From a virus: a DNA stretch of 25,509 bases. Every line of letters starts with the position of its first letter. The first letter of the stretch is position 1. Shown here one piece after another: positions 1 to 7,489 of this stretch. The DNA lies in IMG/VR virus record IMGVR_UViG_3300049841_000067, positions 1 through 25,509 of that record; one strand, given 5' to 3'. The position numbers were made by a program, and so were the translations under genes. The notes beneath the pieces are model-generated. The model ran no database searches, had not been told where the DNA came from, and saw only the letters and a list, made by a program, of their open reading frames with translations.

Positions 1-1
1 C

Positions 2-253
2 GAGATGACCGATGATGAGTTGAAGTCTCTCGTTGATCAAGTCGTTGCTGTACGCCCTGCCGGGTCTAACAAGCCCGGCGCTACTTCCTTCGGAGGCAGG
101 ACGCCAACACCGGAAGGAAGTGGTGGTAATTCTGGTAACGACAATCTAACAGTGGCTGAGTTTCAGAAGATGAACACGTCAGAAAAATCACAGCTATATG
201 GTCGCAATCCCGATCTGTACAACAAGCTACAGAAACAGACTGTTGGTCGATAG
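2..253 (+). CDS. C-terminal part of phage capsid scaffold-like protein (partial)
   Basis: The frame is open to the left edge of the window, so this is probably the 3' end of a longer gene; the ATG at 5 is then internal. A low-complexity Gly/Ser/Pro linker is followed by LTVAEFQKMNTSEKSQLYGR and then NPDLYNKL. This 'LT..EF.KM...EK..LY..NPDLY.KL' ending is characteristic of the C-termini of phage scaffolding proteins, where a short helix contacts the coat protein. The position 24 bases before the major capsid gene agrees with that. Scaffold identity rests on the C-terminal motif and the neighbour only; the N-terminal part, possibly with a coiled coil, is not visible. Confidence 0.6.
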   Translation, partial: EMTDDELKSLVDQVVAVRPAGSNKPGATSFGGRTPTPEGSGGNSGNDNLTVAEFQKMNTSEKSQLYGRNPDLYNKLQKQTVGR

Positions 254-277
254 CGTTTAATCAGGAAGGGCCTTTAA

Positions 278-1174
278 ATGACTGGTACTGTCGCAGCTGA
301 TTTTGTTTTCGTTCCCAAAGTCTGGTCAGATCATATTTCCGCGTACTTCAGTAAAAAACTGGTGTTTGGTGCATTCGCAACGCCAGACAACACGCTCACC
401 CAGCAGCCTGGGGAGACGGTGACTTTCCCGTACTTCAAGGCAATTGGAGCCGCAGAAGACGCCGTGGAAGCCAATGACCTGACCGTTGACAAGCTGCAAG
501 ATGACAGCTTTGCGGCGACCGTGAAAGAGGTCGGCAAGGCTGTCAGCTTCACAGATAAGTCTATCCGCAAGTCGGCGGCGCGACGGGAACGCCTCTTTGA
601 TGAGGCTCAAACCCAGATTGGGCGCGTGCATGCTGAAAAGGTGGACGCTGATCTGATTACCGAGATCAATACGGTTGGAAACTTCACGCAGGGATACACC
701 GCTGCAGACGCCACTGGCCTCTGTACGGTAAGCTCTCTGTTTGAGGCCCGTATCATGGGTTTCGGCGATCGTACCAACGAAGCAGCCGTGATCTTCATGC
801 ACTCACTCAATTATCTGTCGATGATCCAGGACAGTACCGCAGGCTTCCTGAAAGCAGACGCGAATGATCCCATGTACCACGTCCCCGGCTTCATGGGTCG
901 GCTGTTTGGTGCGGCTCTCGTCGTCGTTGATACCGTGCCCCGTGGCCCGGATATCGCGACCAAGCAGTCCTACCAGTGTTTCATTTGCAAGCCAAATGCT
1001 TATGGCATCATGACTGCCGAGTCCATGGAAGTCGAAAAAGACCGCGATATCCTGGGCCGCGTGTCAGTCGTCAGCGCAACTCAGTGGTATGCTGTCAAAG
1101 CATTCCATGCGAAGATTGCAGCCGAAGACAAGCGGATTGTCCGCGCAACATTCGTTACGAAGGTTGCCGCGTAA
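278..1174 (+). CDS. Major capsid protein, N4-gp56-like (HK97 fold)
   Basis: A 298-aa protein whose sequence pattern fits the N4-gp56 family of major capsid proteins. Features seen are an early hydrophobic region (FVPKVWSDHISAYF), a conserved 'GETVTFPYFKAIG' strand, 'EVGKAVSFTDKS' in the middle, and a late segment with domain-like beta strands ending in ATFVTKVA. This family builds the icosahedral shell. The ATG at 278 has a good Shine-Dalgarno sequence (AGGAAGG at 263-269). It follows a scaffold-like gene and is followed by an intrinsic terminator, as expected for a very highly expressed coat gene. No extended N-terminal delta domain is present, consistent with a separate scaffold. Confidence 0.88.
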   Translation: MTGTVAADFVFVPKVWSDHISAYFSKKLVFGAFATPDNTLTQQPGETVTFPYFKAIGAAEDAVEANDLTVDKLQDDSFAATVKEVGKAVSFTDKSIRKSAARRERLFDEAQTQIGRVHAEKVDADLITEINTVGNFTQGYTAADATGLCTVSSLFEARIMGFGDRTNEAAVIFMHSLNYLSMIQDSTAGFLKADANDPMYHVPGFMGRLFGAALVVVDTVPRGPDIATKQSYQCFICKPNAYGIMTAESMEVEKDRDILGRVSVVSATQWYAVKAFHAKIAAEDKRIVRATFVTKVAA

Positions 1175-1200
1175 ACCATTGTTTCAGAGCCATGAAACGC

Positions 1201-1227
1201 GGGGGCCAATCTCTTTGGCCCCTTTTT
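1201..1227 (+). terminator. Intrinsic terminator after the capsid gene
   Basis: GGGGCCAA (1202-1209) pairs perfectly with TTGGCCCC (1215-1222) around a 5-nt loop and is followed directly by TTTTT (1223-1227). It sits 27 bases after the capsid stop codon and only 17 bases before the next start, so it probably makes downstream head genes less abundant than coat mRNA. Confidence 0.8.
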
Positions 1228-1243
1228 ACATGAGGAATAAGAA

Positions 1244-1579
1244 ATGGGCATGCTTTTGCACAAAAAGCGCCGTAAGCAGAACCAGGACCGCAAAGCGGCA
1301 GCAGAGGCGAAGAAGGTGGAGGGTACAGGTGGCGGCACGAGCGGGCCAGCGCCGAACGATCCACCAGATAACCCACCGCCAGCGGACACCGGGACGGGTC
1401 AGACAACGCCTGTCACGGACAGCGATAACGAGGGGGAAGGTGATGGTGATGGCGAAGAGAACGACGAGGAAAGCCTGTCTCTGGAGTCCGAAACAGTCGA
1501 AGGACTGGAGAAGGAAGGCCCCATAGACAAGTCGGCTGGCGTCAGCAAGAAGGATAAGAAGAAGAACAAGCATAAGTGA
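1244..1579 (+). CDS. Small charge-segregated, low-complexity protein of unknown function
   Basis: A 111-aa product. The ATG at 1244 has GAGGAA at 1232-1237 as ribosome binding site. Composition is strongly blocked: residues 1-27 are very basic (HKKRRKQNQDRK), residues 28-60 are Gly/Pro/Thr linker, residues 61-90 are very acidic (SDNEGEGDGDGEENDEES), and the end is basic again (KKDKKKNKHK). No folded domain is recognisable and it is probably disordered. It is flanked by terminators on both sides, in the place between coat and cargo genes where decoration, packaging or scaffold-like helpers can lie. A role in DNA or capsid interior binding is only a guess. The opposite strand and other frames also show open frames here, but this one has the ribosome binding site and clean spacing. 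Confidence 0.55.
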   Translation: MGMLLHKKRRKQNQDRKAAAEAKKVEGTGGGTSGPAPNDPPDNPPPADTGTGQTTPVTDSDNEGEGDGDGEENDEESLSLESETVEGLEKEGPIDKSAGVSKKDKKKNKHK

Positions 1580-1586
1580 GCGCGCC

Positions 1587-1619
1587 GGGGGAGGTTCTTA
1601 AAAAGCCTTCCCCTCTTTG
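1587..1619 (+). terminator. Likely intrinsic terminator
   Basis: GGGGAGG (1587-1594 region) can pair with CCTTCCCC (1606-1613), including one G-U pair and one offset base, across an A/T-rich loop, and is followed by TCTTTG. It is weaker than the one after the capsid gene because the T-run is short and interrupted. Confidence 0.45.
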
Positions 1620-1634
1620 CGTTCGGAGGATGAC

Positions 1635-2516
1635 ATGCAAGATAAGAATGTCAGGTTTATCCGGGTGGGTGGTCGGGTGATCCCTATTCACAGTGAGAAG
1701 GAATTGAAGAAGCAGCGGGCGCAAGGTGCGGCTGCTGCGGCTGGCGGGGCTTATGCTGTGAAGCATTCTGTGCCGCGAGTCACCGGGAGAACGACCTACT
1801 ACCACGGCACCACGAAGGATTATGCCAGCAGGATCCGAAGCGTCGGCATCAGGCCGGGCGAGTCGTTCGGTATTTCCGATATGTTCGACAAAAAGAGCGC
1901 TGGCTTTGATGCGAAAAAGTACACCTACATGACCGGCAGTCGGAAGCAGGCCCGAATGTACGCGAATCAGGCCGCAGCCCTGGACGCTCTCAAGGGTCGC
2001 ACGCGTGCCAAGGATATGGCTGGTGCTCTCGATGAATTCACAACGGGGATAGACCGTAAAATCGAGAACATGCGGCCTTTCCTGCGGAAGGATGCGGACA
2101 TTGTGAAGCTGTCGATACCCTTTGGGGACAAGCGGGTCAAGTTTGTCAAAAACCCCGAGATGCGCGGAGCCAGGAACTGGCAGGAGCTGCTGACGAAGTT
2201 GTCGAAGGACAAGCAGGCGACGGAACGCATGGCCAGGGGTGGTTATGTGATCGGTCAAAATCCTTTTATCGATAAGCGGGTCGGTAAAATGATGATGAAG
2301 GGCCTTGATACTCCCACCGTTGAGGGGGCTATAGGTGCGGAATTCATCAAGGGTTCGGCCAATTATCAGCGTCTCGGGTTCCGCGAGGTTGCCAGATATG
2401 CGAAGGCGAACAAGGGGCGTTTCGCTGCTGGCCTTGCCCTTGGCGCTGCCGGGCTCGCGGCTGTCGGATGGGGTACAAACAGGTTCTTAAAATCTTTCCA
2501 GAAGGAGAAGAAGTAA
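1635..2516 (+). CDS. Putative virion-associated ADP-ribosyltransferase-like protein with N-terminal tag and C-terminal membrane helix
   Basis: I choose the ATG at 1635 (293 aa) because CGGAGG at 1624-1629 is well placed; a TTG at 1617 lies further up in the same frame. Residues 6-18 (VRFIRVGGRVIPI) match a motif in the next two proteins. Residues 53-111 look like the ADP-ribosyltransferase fold of the H-Y-E class: YYHGT (H57) then SRIRSVGIRPG, then YTYMTGSRKQARMYA (Y98, Y109), the pattern of 'HGT...GL.PG...vYlT....A..YA'. The third catalytic residue is not assigned. Residues 263-279 are an Ala/Gly hydrophobic helix, followed by FLKSFQKEKK. Phages such as T4 package ARTs in the head and inject them; a similar role here is inferred from position and tag. 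Family membership is from motifs only. Confidence 0.6.
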   Translation: MQDKNVRFIRVGGRVIPIHSEKELKKQRAQGAAAAAGGAYAVKHSVPRVTGRTTYYHGTTKDYASRIRSVGIRPGESFGISDMFDKKSAGFDAKKYTYMTGSRKQARMYANQAAALDALKGRTRAKDMAGALDEFTTGIDRKIENMRPFLRKDADIVKLSIPFGDKRVKFVKNPEMRGARNWQELLTKLSKDKQATERMARGGYVIGQNPFIDKRVGKMMMKGLDTPTVEGAIGAEFIKGSANYQRLGFREVARYAKANKGRFAAGLALGAAGLAAVGWGTNRFLKSFQKEKK

Positions 2517-2517
2517 G

Positions 2518-3072
2518 ATGACAAGCAATTTGCCTTCAACCGCTGTCAGATTCATCCATAAGAATGGCCGCACAATCCCCATCTTTTCCCGACAAAAGAT
2601 GGCTGGCGCGCAGGCGTACCGACAGGCGAAGCGGACGGTTGTCAACGCAGCTCGAACCGCCACCAACGAAGTGAAATTCGCAGCCGGCAACTTCCGTATA
2701 AACTACGCAAACAACGTCCCGCGTGCCGTCAAGGTCGGCTCGGGTGTGGCGCTTGGGGCTGCTGCTGCAGTCGGCGCTGGGATCGGCATCAGGAAGCTTT
2801 GGAAGGCGTTCCCCTCGAAGACCGAGGGTCAGAGGTATCAGCGGAATTCGACCATGGCCGGCCTTGCTATTGGTACGCTCGCCGCTGCAAATGTCGTTCA
2901 CACTGCGGCCAATCATGCTGGCTTTCGCGCAGTAATGAAGCGTATGACGAAGGGTAAGCAGCTGGCGACTGTTGGTGTGGCGGCGGCCATACCGATGGCC
3001 TTCTGGAGTGGCATCGGCGCTCTGGATGGTGCTATGGGCAAGTGGGCGCGCGACAGAAAGAAGAAAAAATAA
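2518..3072 (+). CDS. Membrane-active cargo-like protein with shared N-terminal tag (unknown function)
   Basis: 184 aa, ATG at 2518 preceded by AAGGAGAAG. Residues 10-22 (VRFIHKNGRTIPI) match the tag of both neighbours. Three Ala/Gly-rich hydrophobic stretches follow, at about residues 73-91, 113-130 and 149-169, and the protein ends in KWARDRKKKK. The rest is basic, without acidic clusters. No enzyme domain is recognised. The gene begins one base after the stop of the ART-like gene and ends ten bases before the next tagged gene, so the three form one unit. The hydrophobic, basic character would fit a protein that inserts into or crosses the host membrane during DNA ejection; that is inference. 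Confidence 0.7.
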   Translation: MTSNLPSTAVRFIHKNGRTIPIFSRQKMAGAQAYRQAKRTVVNAARTATNEVKFAAGNFRINYANNVPRAVKVGSGVALGAAAAVGAGIGIRKLWKAFPSKTEGQRYQRNSTMAGLAIGTLAAANVVHTAANHAGFRAVMKRMTKGKQLATVGVAAAIPMAFWSGIGALDGAMGKWARDRKKKK

Positions 3073-3081
3073 GGGGGCATC

Positions 3082-3675
3082 ATGTCAGCAGTAGACAGCA
3101 AGCAGCATCAGGGCATAGTGTTCCGCCGAATTCATGGCCGCATCGTTCCCATTCGGCAGAAGGAGGACGCGCTTTCACGGATCGAGACGAACGCAAAGAA
3201 AGCCGCAGCGATCGGCGGGACCGCTGGCGGTGCCAGCTATGCGGGTTTCGAGTCCATCCGGCGATGGCTCGGCGCTCGCAAGAAGGAGGTGGCGCAACAG
3301 ATTATCCCCTTCCGGTCGATGCGTCCAGCGCCATTCACCAGGATCAAGCCAACGCCGCCATGGGACGACGTTGGGAAGACGGTTTTCCACATGGATGACA
3401 GCCCCATGGCCCGCATCGCTCGCGAGGGGTACAACAAGGAGCTAAACGCATTCAAGTACGCAAAGACGAAAAGCGCCAAGCTCTGGAAGACCTACATGAC
3501 CGAGGCCAAGCCCGTGCTTGCTGGCAGGGCCGGGCTCCGATTCCGACACTTCCAGTTGGGCAAGGCTGAGCGTTTTGTCGCTGGTCACACTCTCAAGGCA
3601 ACAGCTGCAATTGGCGCTGCTGCTGCCATTGGGGCTTTTGCATACTACCAACTAAAAAAGAAGGACAAGCGCTAA
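3082..3675 (+). CDS. Third tagged cargo-like protein with C-terminal membrane helix (unknown function)
   Basis: 197 aa, ATG at 3082 after AAGGGGG. Residues 12-24 (IVFRRIHGRIVPI) carry the shared tag. An Ala/Gly-rich segment at about residues 37-52 (AAAIGGTAGGASYAGF) resembles the one at residues 32-41 of the ART-like protein. The central part, with many Lys and Arg, is not recognised. Residues 173-189 form an Ala/Ile hydrophobic helix followed by QLKKKDKR. It shares tag, Gly/Ala segment, tail helix and Lys-rich end with the other two proteins, so the trio probably has a common origin or a common sorting requirement. Its stop overlaps the next ATG (TAATG). Confidence 0.7.
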   Translation: MSAVDSKQHQGIVFRRIHGRIVPIRQKEDALSRIETNAKKAAAIGGTAGGASYAGFESIRRWLGARKKEVAQQIIPFRSMRPAPFTRIKPTPPWDDVGKTVFHMDDSPMARIAREGYNKELNAFKYAKTKSAKLWKTYMTEAKPVLAGRAGLRFRHFQLGKAERFVAGHTLKATAAIGAAAAIGAFAYYQLKKKDKR

Positions 3676-4028
3676 TGGCTCTCACTGATGACGAAAAAAC
3701 AGAGGCTGTGGTCTATCTTGGGTACTCGTCGAGGACCGTGATACCCGGTACGACCGAGTATTCCAAGATAATTTCGGACAACCTCACCAACCTTGGCGAC
3801 TTCGGCGAGCGTCGGGTGAAAAAATTCCTTAAGCGGGTTCGTGACGTGGATGAGAAGATCGAGCAGGCGACCGAACGCCTGTCAGTGACTCAGGTTGACG
3901 ACTTTAAATTAAATGAGGATGAAATCCAGAAGTTAAGGAGCGTTAGGAAATCTTACGTCAAGGAAATTTCGACAGTTACCAACATCCCGAGCGTGAGGTC
4001 GTCCAGCGGCGTTGGGGTTTGCCTATGA
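3675..4028 (+). CDS. Head-tail connector / head-completion-like protein
   Basis: 117 aa, start overlapping the previous stop (TAATG at 3673-3677). The beginning MALTDDEKTEAVVYLGYSSR resembles the 'LTD.EK..VR..LGY' start common in small phage connector or neck proteins. The rest is mostly helical and charged. Its place is right for an adaptor between portal and tail: after the head genes and before head-closure and tail-completion candidates. The assignment is by position and N-terminal pattern, so it is tentative. Confidence 0.5.
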   Translation: MALTDDEKTEAVVYLGYSSRTVIPGTTEYSKIISDNLTNLGDFGERRVKKFLKRVRDVDEKIEQATERLSVTQVDDFKLNEDEIQKLRSVRKSYVKEISTVTNIPSVRSSSGVGVCL

Positions 4029-4447
4029 CGGCGGATTCAAAGAGCCTCACAAAGTCTCTATCTGGCAGTTTAAAAAGTGCTTTATCGGTAAGAGATAAAC
4101 TCGGACTGAGTAAGGCTCAGGTGGTTCTGGTCAGCAGAACGTGGAGCGGCAAGGCTCCCGGCGAGGGTAACGCCTCGGATGAGCGTAAACAGATTCTTCC
4201 CAGTCCGACTATAAAGGACTACGGGCACGACCTGCGAATCGTTGCAGCGGGCGCAATCCAGCAAGGGGACCTGTTTCTAAAGCACCTACCCCGCGAGCTG
4301 ACGCGTAATGAAATTCTGAACATAACCGAAGAGAAGAACCAGGAACAGTTCTGGGAAATTGACGGGCGTCGATTCCAGGGCGTGAAAGAGAAGGACGAAA
4401 CCTTTTTCTGGTCCCTTCAAGTGAGGCCAACAGTCGGGAGGCAATAG
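4025..4447 (+). CDS. Head-closure-like structural protein
   Basis: ATG at 4025 overlaps the previous stop in an ATGA; a TTG at 4019 is also in frame but less likely. The 140-aa product contains SLKSALSVRDKLGLSKAQV followed by VLVSRTWSGKAPGEG, a pattern I associate with conserved phage proteins between the connector and the HK97 gp10-like gene. The C-terminal half is beta-rich (QFWEIDGRRFQGVKEKDETF). Position suggests the head-closure ring protein; the sequence alone does not prove it. Confidence 0.45.
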   Translation: MTADSKSLTKSLSGSLKSALSVRDKLGLSKAQVVLVSRTWSGKAPGEGNASDERKQILPSPTIKDYGHDLRIVAAGAIQQGDLFLKHLPRELTRNEILNITEEKNQEQFWEIDGRRFQGVKEKDETFFWSLQVRPTVGRQ

Positions 4448-4448
4448 G

Positions 4449-4937
4449 ATGGTCAGCAAGCGGGTTATCGACTTACGAAAACTCGCGAACGATAGCCTAA
4501 GCCTCATCGAAAGTTTGCACGTCGATTTGATGGACGGAGTAGAGCGCGGCTTGCTCCGTTCTCTTCCCGATCTGGTGAAGGCCAGCCCGGTCGATACCGG
4601 GCAGTTTGCCTCCAGCTGGGCGGTTGAGCGTCCATCAGAAGATAGTGTGTTACTCCTGAATTCCGCACCCCATGCCGCAGTTATTGAGTATGGGGCGCGG
4701 CCTTTCACCCCTCCAATCGGCCCGCTCCTTGCGTGGGCAAAAAGGGTCCTACAGGATCCGAAGACACCCAACGACCCCAGCAACCCTAACGACTATGGTC
4801 CCAACGTCAGAGCCCTGGCTTTTGCTGTCCAGGCGAAGATTGCGCGGGAAGGGATGGAACCCCATCACATAGTCGAGAGCAACCTAAACGCCATCTTGGC
4901 CAACATTATCGCCGAGTGGAAAGCAGCTGGGGGTTAA
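4449..4937 (+). CDS. HK97 gp10-like tail-completion / neck protein
   Basis: 162 aa, ATG at 4449 one base after the previous stop, with GGGAGG at 4437-4442. The core SPVDTGQFASSWAVE, then NSAPHAAVIEYGARPFTPP and later ARE GMEPHHIV match the conserved pattern of the HK97-gp10/neck protein family ('PVDTG.lr.S....Y...vEyG....p....'). These proteins join the tail to the head. The order connector, head closure, gp10-like, terminator, sheath is standard for contractile-tailed phages. Confidence 0.78.
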   Translation: MVSKRVIDLRKLANDSLSLIESLHVDLMDGVERGLLRSLPDLVKASPVDTGQFASSWAVERPSEDSVLLLNSAPHAAVIEYGARPFTPPIGPLLAWAKRVLQDPKTPNDPSNPNDYGPNVRALAFAVQAKIAREGMEPHHIVESNLNAILANIIAEWKAAGG

Positions 4938-4940
4938 GCC

Positions 4941-5525
4941 GTGGCAAATTTCGGAAGCGAGTCACCGCATGCGCAGGTGCTGGCGGTGCTCGTCGAGTAT
5001 CTGCAGCGCACCATCAAGAGCCCGCGATTCAAGACCGCGCAGGCCGGCTGGCCCGATGCGAGCAAAGAGCTGGTGTTGCCGGCGATGTCTGCCGTTATCC
5101 GTTCCGAGCAGTTGACCCAGTATGATCCATATTTGAAGAAGACGGAGAACCTGCAGACGGACAGTGAGAAGCCGTCGTCAGACAATACCTATGATTGCGG
5201 GGAGTGGGAATTTTCCATACAGCTGGATCTTTGGCTAAAGACGAATGCTGAACGCTATGACGCGCAGACGGCTATTACCAACGCGTTCCATAAGTTTGAG
5301 GAGCGCGTGAGCCCGGCAATAAAACTCCAGCTCAAAGAATACTTCGGCACCGAGGCAATTTATTCCTTCGTTAAAAGCTCCATACCTGACGCTGCATACA
5401 CGCCATTGACTCAAGAGTTCCGCGTGATGGTCGATATCTCTTGCACCTGCTCCCATCTTGTTCGGCGGGAGAACGAAAGCGTCATCACCGCGACAGAGCT
5501 GGTGGCCGACTTCGAGGAAACGTAA
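4941..5525 (+). CDS. Probable tail terminator / neck protein
   Basis: 194 aa with a GTG start at 4941, three bases after the previous stop, with GGGGG as weak ribosome binding site. No specific motif is recognised, but size and place directly before the sheath gene match the tail terminator of contractile-tailed phages. It contains a beta-rich central part (WEFSIQLDLWLKTNAE) and a C-terminal part ending ELVADFEET. Assigned by position. Confidence 0.45.
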   Translation: MANFGSESPHAQVLAVLVEYLQRTIKSPRFKTAQAGWPDASKELVLPAMSAVIRSEQLTQYDPYLKKTENLQTDSEKPSSDNTYDCGEWEFSIQLDLWLKTNAERYDAQTAITNAFHKFEERVSPAIKLQLKEYFGTEAIYSFVKSSIPDAAYTPLTQEFRVMVDISCTCSHLVRRENESVITATELVADFEET

Positions 5526-5540
5526 CAAGGAGCTTTTAAC

Positions 5541-6974
5541 ATGGTTTACCGCAGTACGAACCCGCTTGACTGGGATGATCTTGATGACGTGTACGTTGCC
5601 GAGTCAGCGCCAGCGCCGAGCGTCCAGGGTGTAGCCGCGAACGTCGCCATCCTCGTCGGAGCCTTCCAACGTGGTCCTGAGAGCCTTGAGGAGCCAGGGG
5701 ACATCGGCGCTCTTGAGGAAATGTATGGCCGCAGCAGCTTCACCGGCAACCTCGCCATCAAAAACAAAAAGTTTGGCTCATTGAAGATCAGCCGCGTGGT
5801 CGCTGCAGCCGCAGCCAAGGCCAGCCTGACTTTGAAGGCCGGTCTTGTGGATACCATCAAGTTTGAGGCTAAATACCGTGGCGCTTATGGCAACGGTATC
5901 ACCGTGCAAACTGCTGCAGGGTCTTCTGGTACCACGACTTACACCATCACCGACACCAACCCGAACGCGGTTTTGCCAGCCGAGACGTATGCAAACGTCG
6001 AGGGTACGACCATGACAGCTGCGACATTTGCGGCGTCAAAGTTGATCAATGCAACGATCCTGTCAAGCGCGAATGAGCCAGACGTTGCTGCAGCGGCACC
6101 GCTCACGGGCGGCGCTGATGGAACAATTGCTGATACTGATTACCAGACGGCTCTTGCTTTTGCAGAAGCGGAGCTGGCTGGTAACGTCGTTTTCTTTGAT
6201 GTCTACAACACGATCCGCAACGGCTACCTCAAAACGCACGTCGCCAACTGTCCAGACAAGATGGCCGTACTGTGTGAGGCTTCCGAGTCCACTACCCTTT
6301 CCACGGCCATGACCGATGTCGGCAACCTTCGCGACACCGAGGGTCGCCTTATCTTCGCATTCAACCATATCAAAACTGTGATCGATGGGGCGGAAGTCTG
6401 GACGCATCCAGCCTCCTGGGTCGCTTCCATCATCAGCCAGACGCCCCCATGGGTTGACCCTGCATCGGTTGATGCGGCTGACTTCATGGCCGGCGCAACG
6501 GGCGTTTATTACAAGCTGTCCCGTAGCCAATTCATTCAAGCAAAAAATGCCGGTATCGCTGCCTTCGAGATGAAGGACGGCTATATCAAGCTGAAATCTG
6601 GCATCACAACCCAGATCGCCGACAGCAGCAAGGTCACGATCTTGCGCCGCCGTATGGCAGACTATCTGACAAACAGCATTGGCAAGTTCTTGACCCTGTA
6701 CAGCAATAAGCCAAACAAGGCGCAGAACCGCAAGGAAATGGGTGCGGGTATGATGGAATTTGTCACCCGCAACGAGAACGAAGGCGTCTTGCCGAAGGAC
6801 TCGGAAGTCAAGAACGGCAAGGCCAAGCTGATCGACACTGAAAGCCTTAACACCGACAGCTCTTTGGCTTCTGGTATGGTCAAGATCAAGTACAAGCAAC
6901 GCATCTTTAGCTCCATGCGCTATATCGTTCTGATTGCAGAGATCGGCGAAAGCGTTGTTGTGACTGAAGAGTAA
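5541..6974 (+). CDS. Tail sheath protein
   Basis: 477 aa, ATG at 5541 with AAGGAG at 5526-5531. It starts with a typical sheath N-terminus: APAPSVQGVAANVAILVGAF followed by QRGPESLEEPGDIGALEEMYG, which corresponds to the 'G.....VGTA..GP.n.p..i.s..ef...fG' pattern. The C-terminal domain contains LRRRMADYLTNSIGKFL and ends in a beta strand region (RYIVLIAEIGESVVV). The sheath contracts on infection and drives the tube through the envelope. It is directly followed by the tube gene, the usual order. Confidence 0.9.
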   Translation: MVYRSTNPLDWDDLDDVYVAESAPAPSVQGVAANVAILVGAFQRGPESLEEPGDIGALEEMYGRSSFTGNLAIKNKKFGSLKISRVVAAAAAKASLTLKAGLVDTIKFEAKYRGAYGNGITVQTAAGSSGTTTYTITDTNPNAVLPAETYANVEGTTMTAATFAASKLINATILSSANEPDVAAAAPLTGGADGTIADTDYQTALAFAEAELAGNVVFFDVYNTIRNGYLKTHVANCPDKMAVLCEASESTTLSTAMTDVGNLRDTEGRLIFAFNHIKTVIDGAEVWTHPASWVASIISQTPPWVDPASVDAADFMAGATGVYYKLSRSQFIQAKNAGIAAFEMKDGYIKLKSGITTQIADSSKVTILRRRMADYLTNSIGKFLTLYSNKPNKAQNRKEMGAGMMEFVTRNENEGVLPKDSEVKNGKAKLIDTESLNTDSSLASGMVKIKYKQRIFSSMRYIVLIAEIGESVVVTEE

Positions 6975-7002
6975 GGCCAAACGAAACACAGGAGATTAAA
7001 CC

Positions 7003-7425
7003 ATGACGGCAAGTATCAGAGGACACCAAGCAGTGGTGAAGCTGTTTCGTAACGGCCTTCCTGCGGGTCAAATTCCTATCACGAAGTTTAACATCAGTCA
7101 GGATTCCACCTTTTCGCGCAGCTTTTATGTGGGTCAGCCACATGGCGAGGGTGATCAATCCCAGGAAGGCTGGTCTGGTTCCTTCGACGTGGAAGTCAAG
7201 GGCGGCGAGGTAGACACCTTGATCGATGCCATGGTCAACGCAAAACTAAACGGCGTTGGCGTGGATGAGATCACTATCGTTGATACCGAGCTGTACGCGG
7301 ACGGCACCAGCCAAACCTACGTTTACATTGATGTCCAGGCGAAGATGTCCAAGAGCGTCGGCGGGATCAATGAAAAAGTGACCAAGAAACTCGACTGGCA
7401 AGCGAGTCTGCGGAAAGCTGTCTAA
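7003..7425 (+). CDS. Tail tube protein
   Basis: 140 aa, ATG at 7003 with ACAGGAGA at 6988-6995. It is beta-rich (TASIRGHQAVVKLFRNGLP, GWSGSFDVEVKGGEVDTLID, ELYADGTSQTYVYIDVQAKM), as expected of the tube fold shared by Mu gpM-like and XkdM-like proteins. It follows the sheath and precedes the chaperone and tape measure genes. The inner tube conducts DNA. Confidence 0.8.
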   Translation: MTASIRGHQAVVKLFRNGLPAGQIPITKFNISQDSTFSRSFYVGQPHGEGDQSQEGWSGSFDVEVKGGEVDTLIDAMVNAKLNGVGVDEITIVDTELYADGTSQTYVYIDVQAKMSKSVGGINEKVTKKLDWQASLRKAV

Positions 7426-7434
7426 GTTCCATAA

Positions 7435-7457
7435 AGGCCCGGCTGGTGGCCGGGTCT
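7435..7457 (+). other. RNA hairpin between tube and chaperone genes
   Basis: AGGCCCGGC pairs with GCCGGGTCT (9 bp with one G-U pair) around the loop TGGTG. There is no T-run behind it, so it is not a classical intrinsic terminator. It could protect the 3' end of the abundant tube mRNA or act as a partial terminator. Confidence 0.5.
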
Positions 7458-7489
7458 GTCCACTTTAAAAAGTTTGGAGACGTGCAACC

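Noticed and set aside
1089-1526. Alternative + frame overlapping the capsid end and the charge-segregated gene
   Set aside because: It would cross the terminator at 1201-1227 and starts inside the capsid gene without a ribosome binding site; the frame from 1244 is better supported.
6063-6989. Long minus-strand open frame opposite the tail sheath gene (308 codons)
   Set aside because: It mirrors the codon structure of the sheath gene, has no ribosome binding site and no recognisable domain; a shadow frame.
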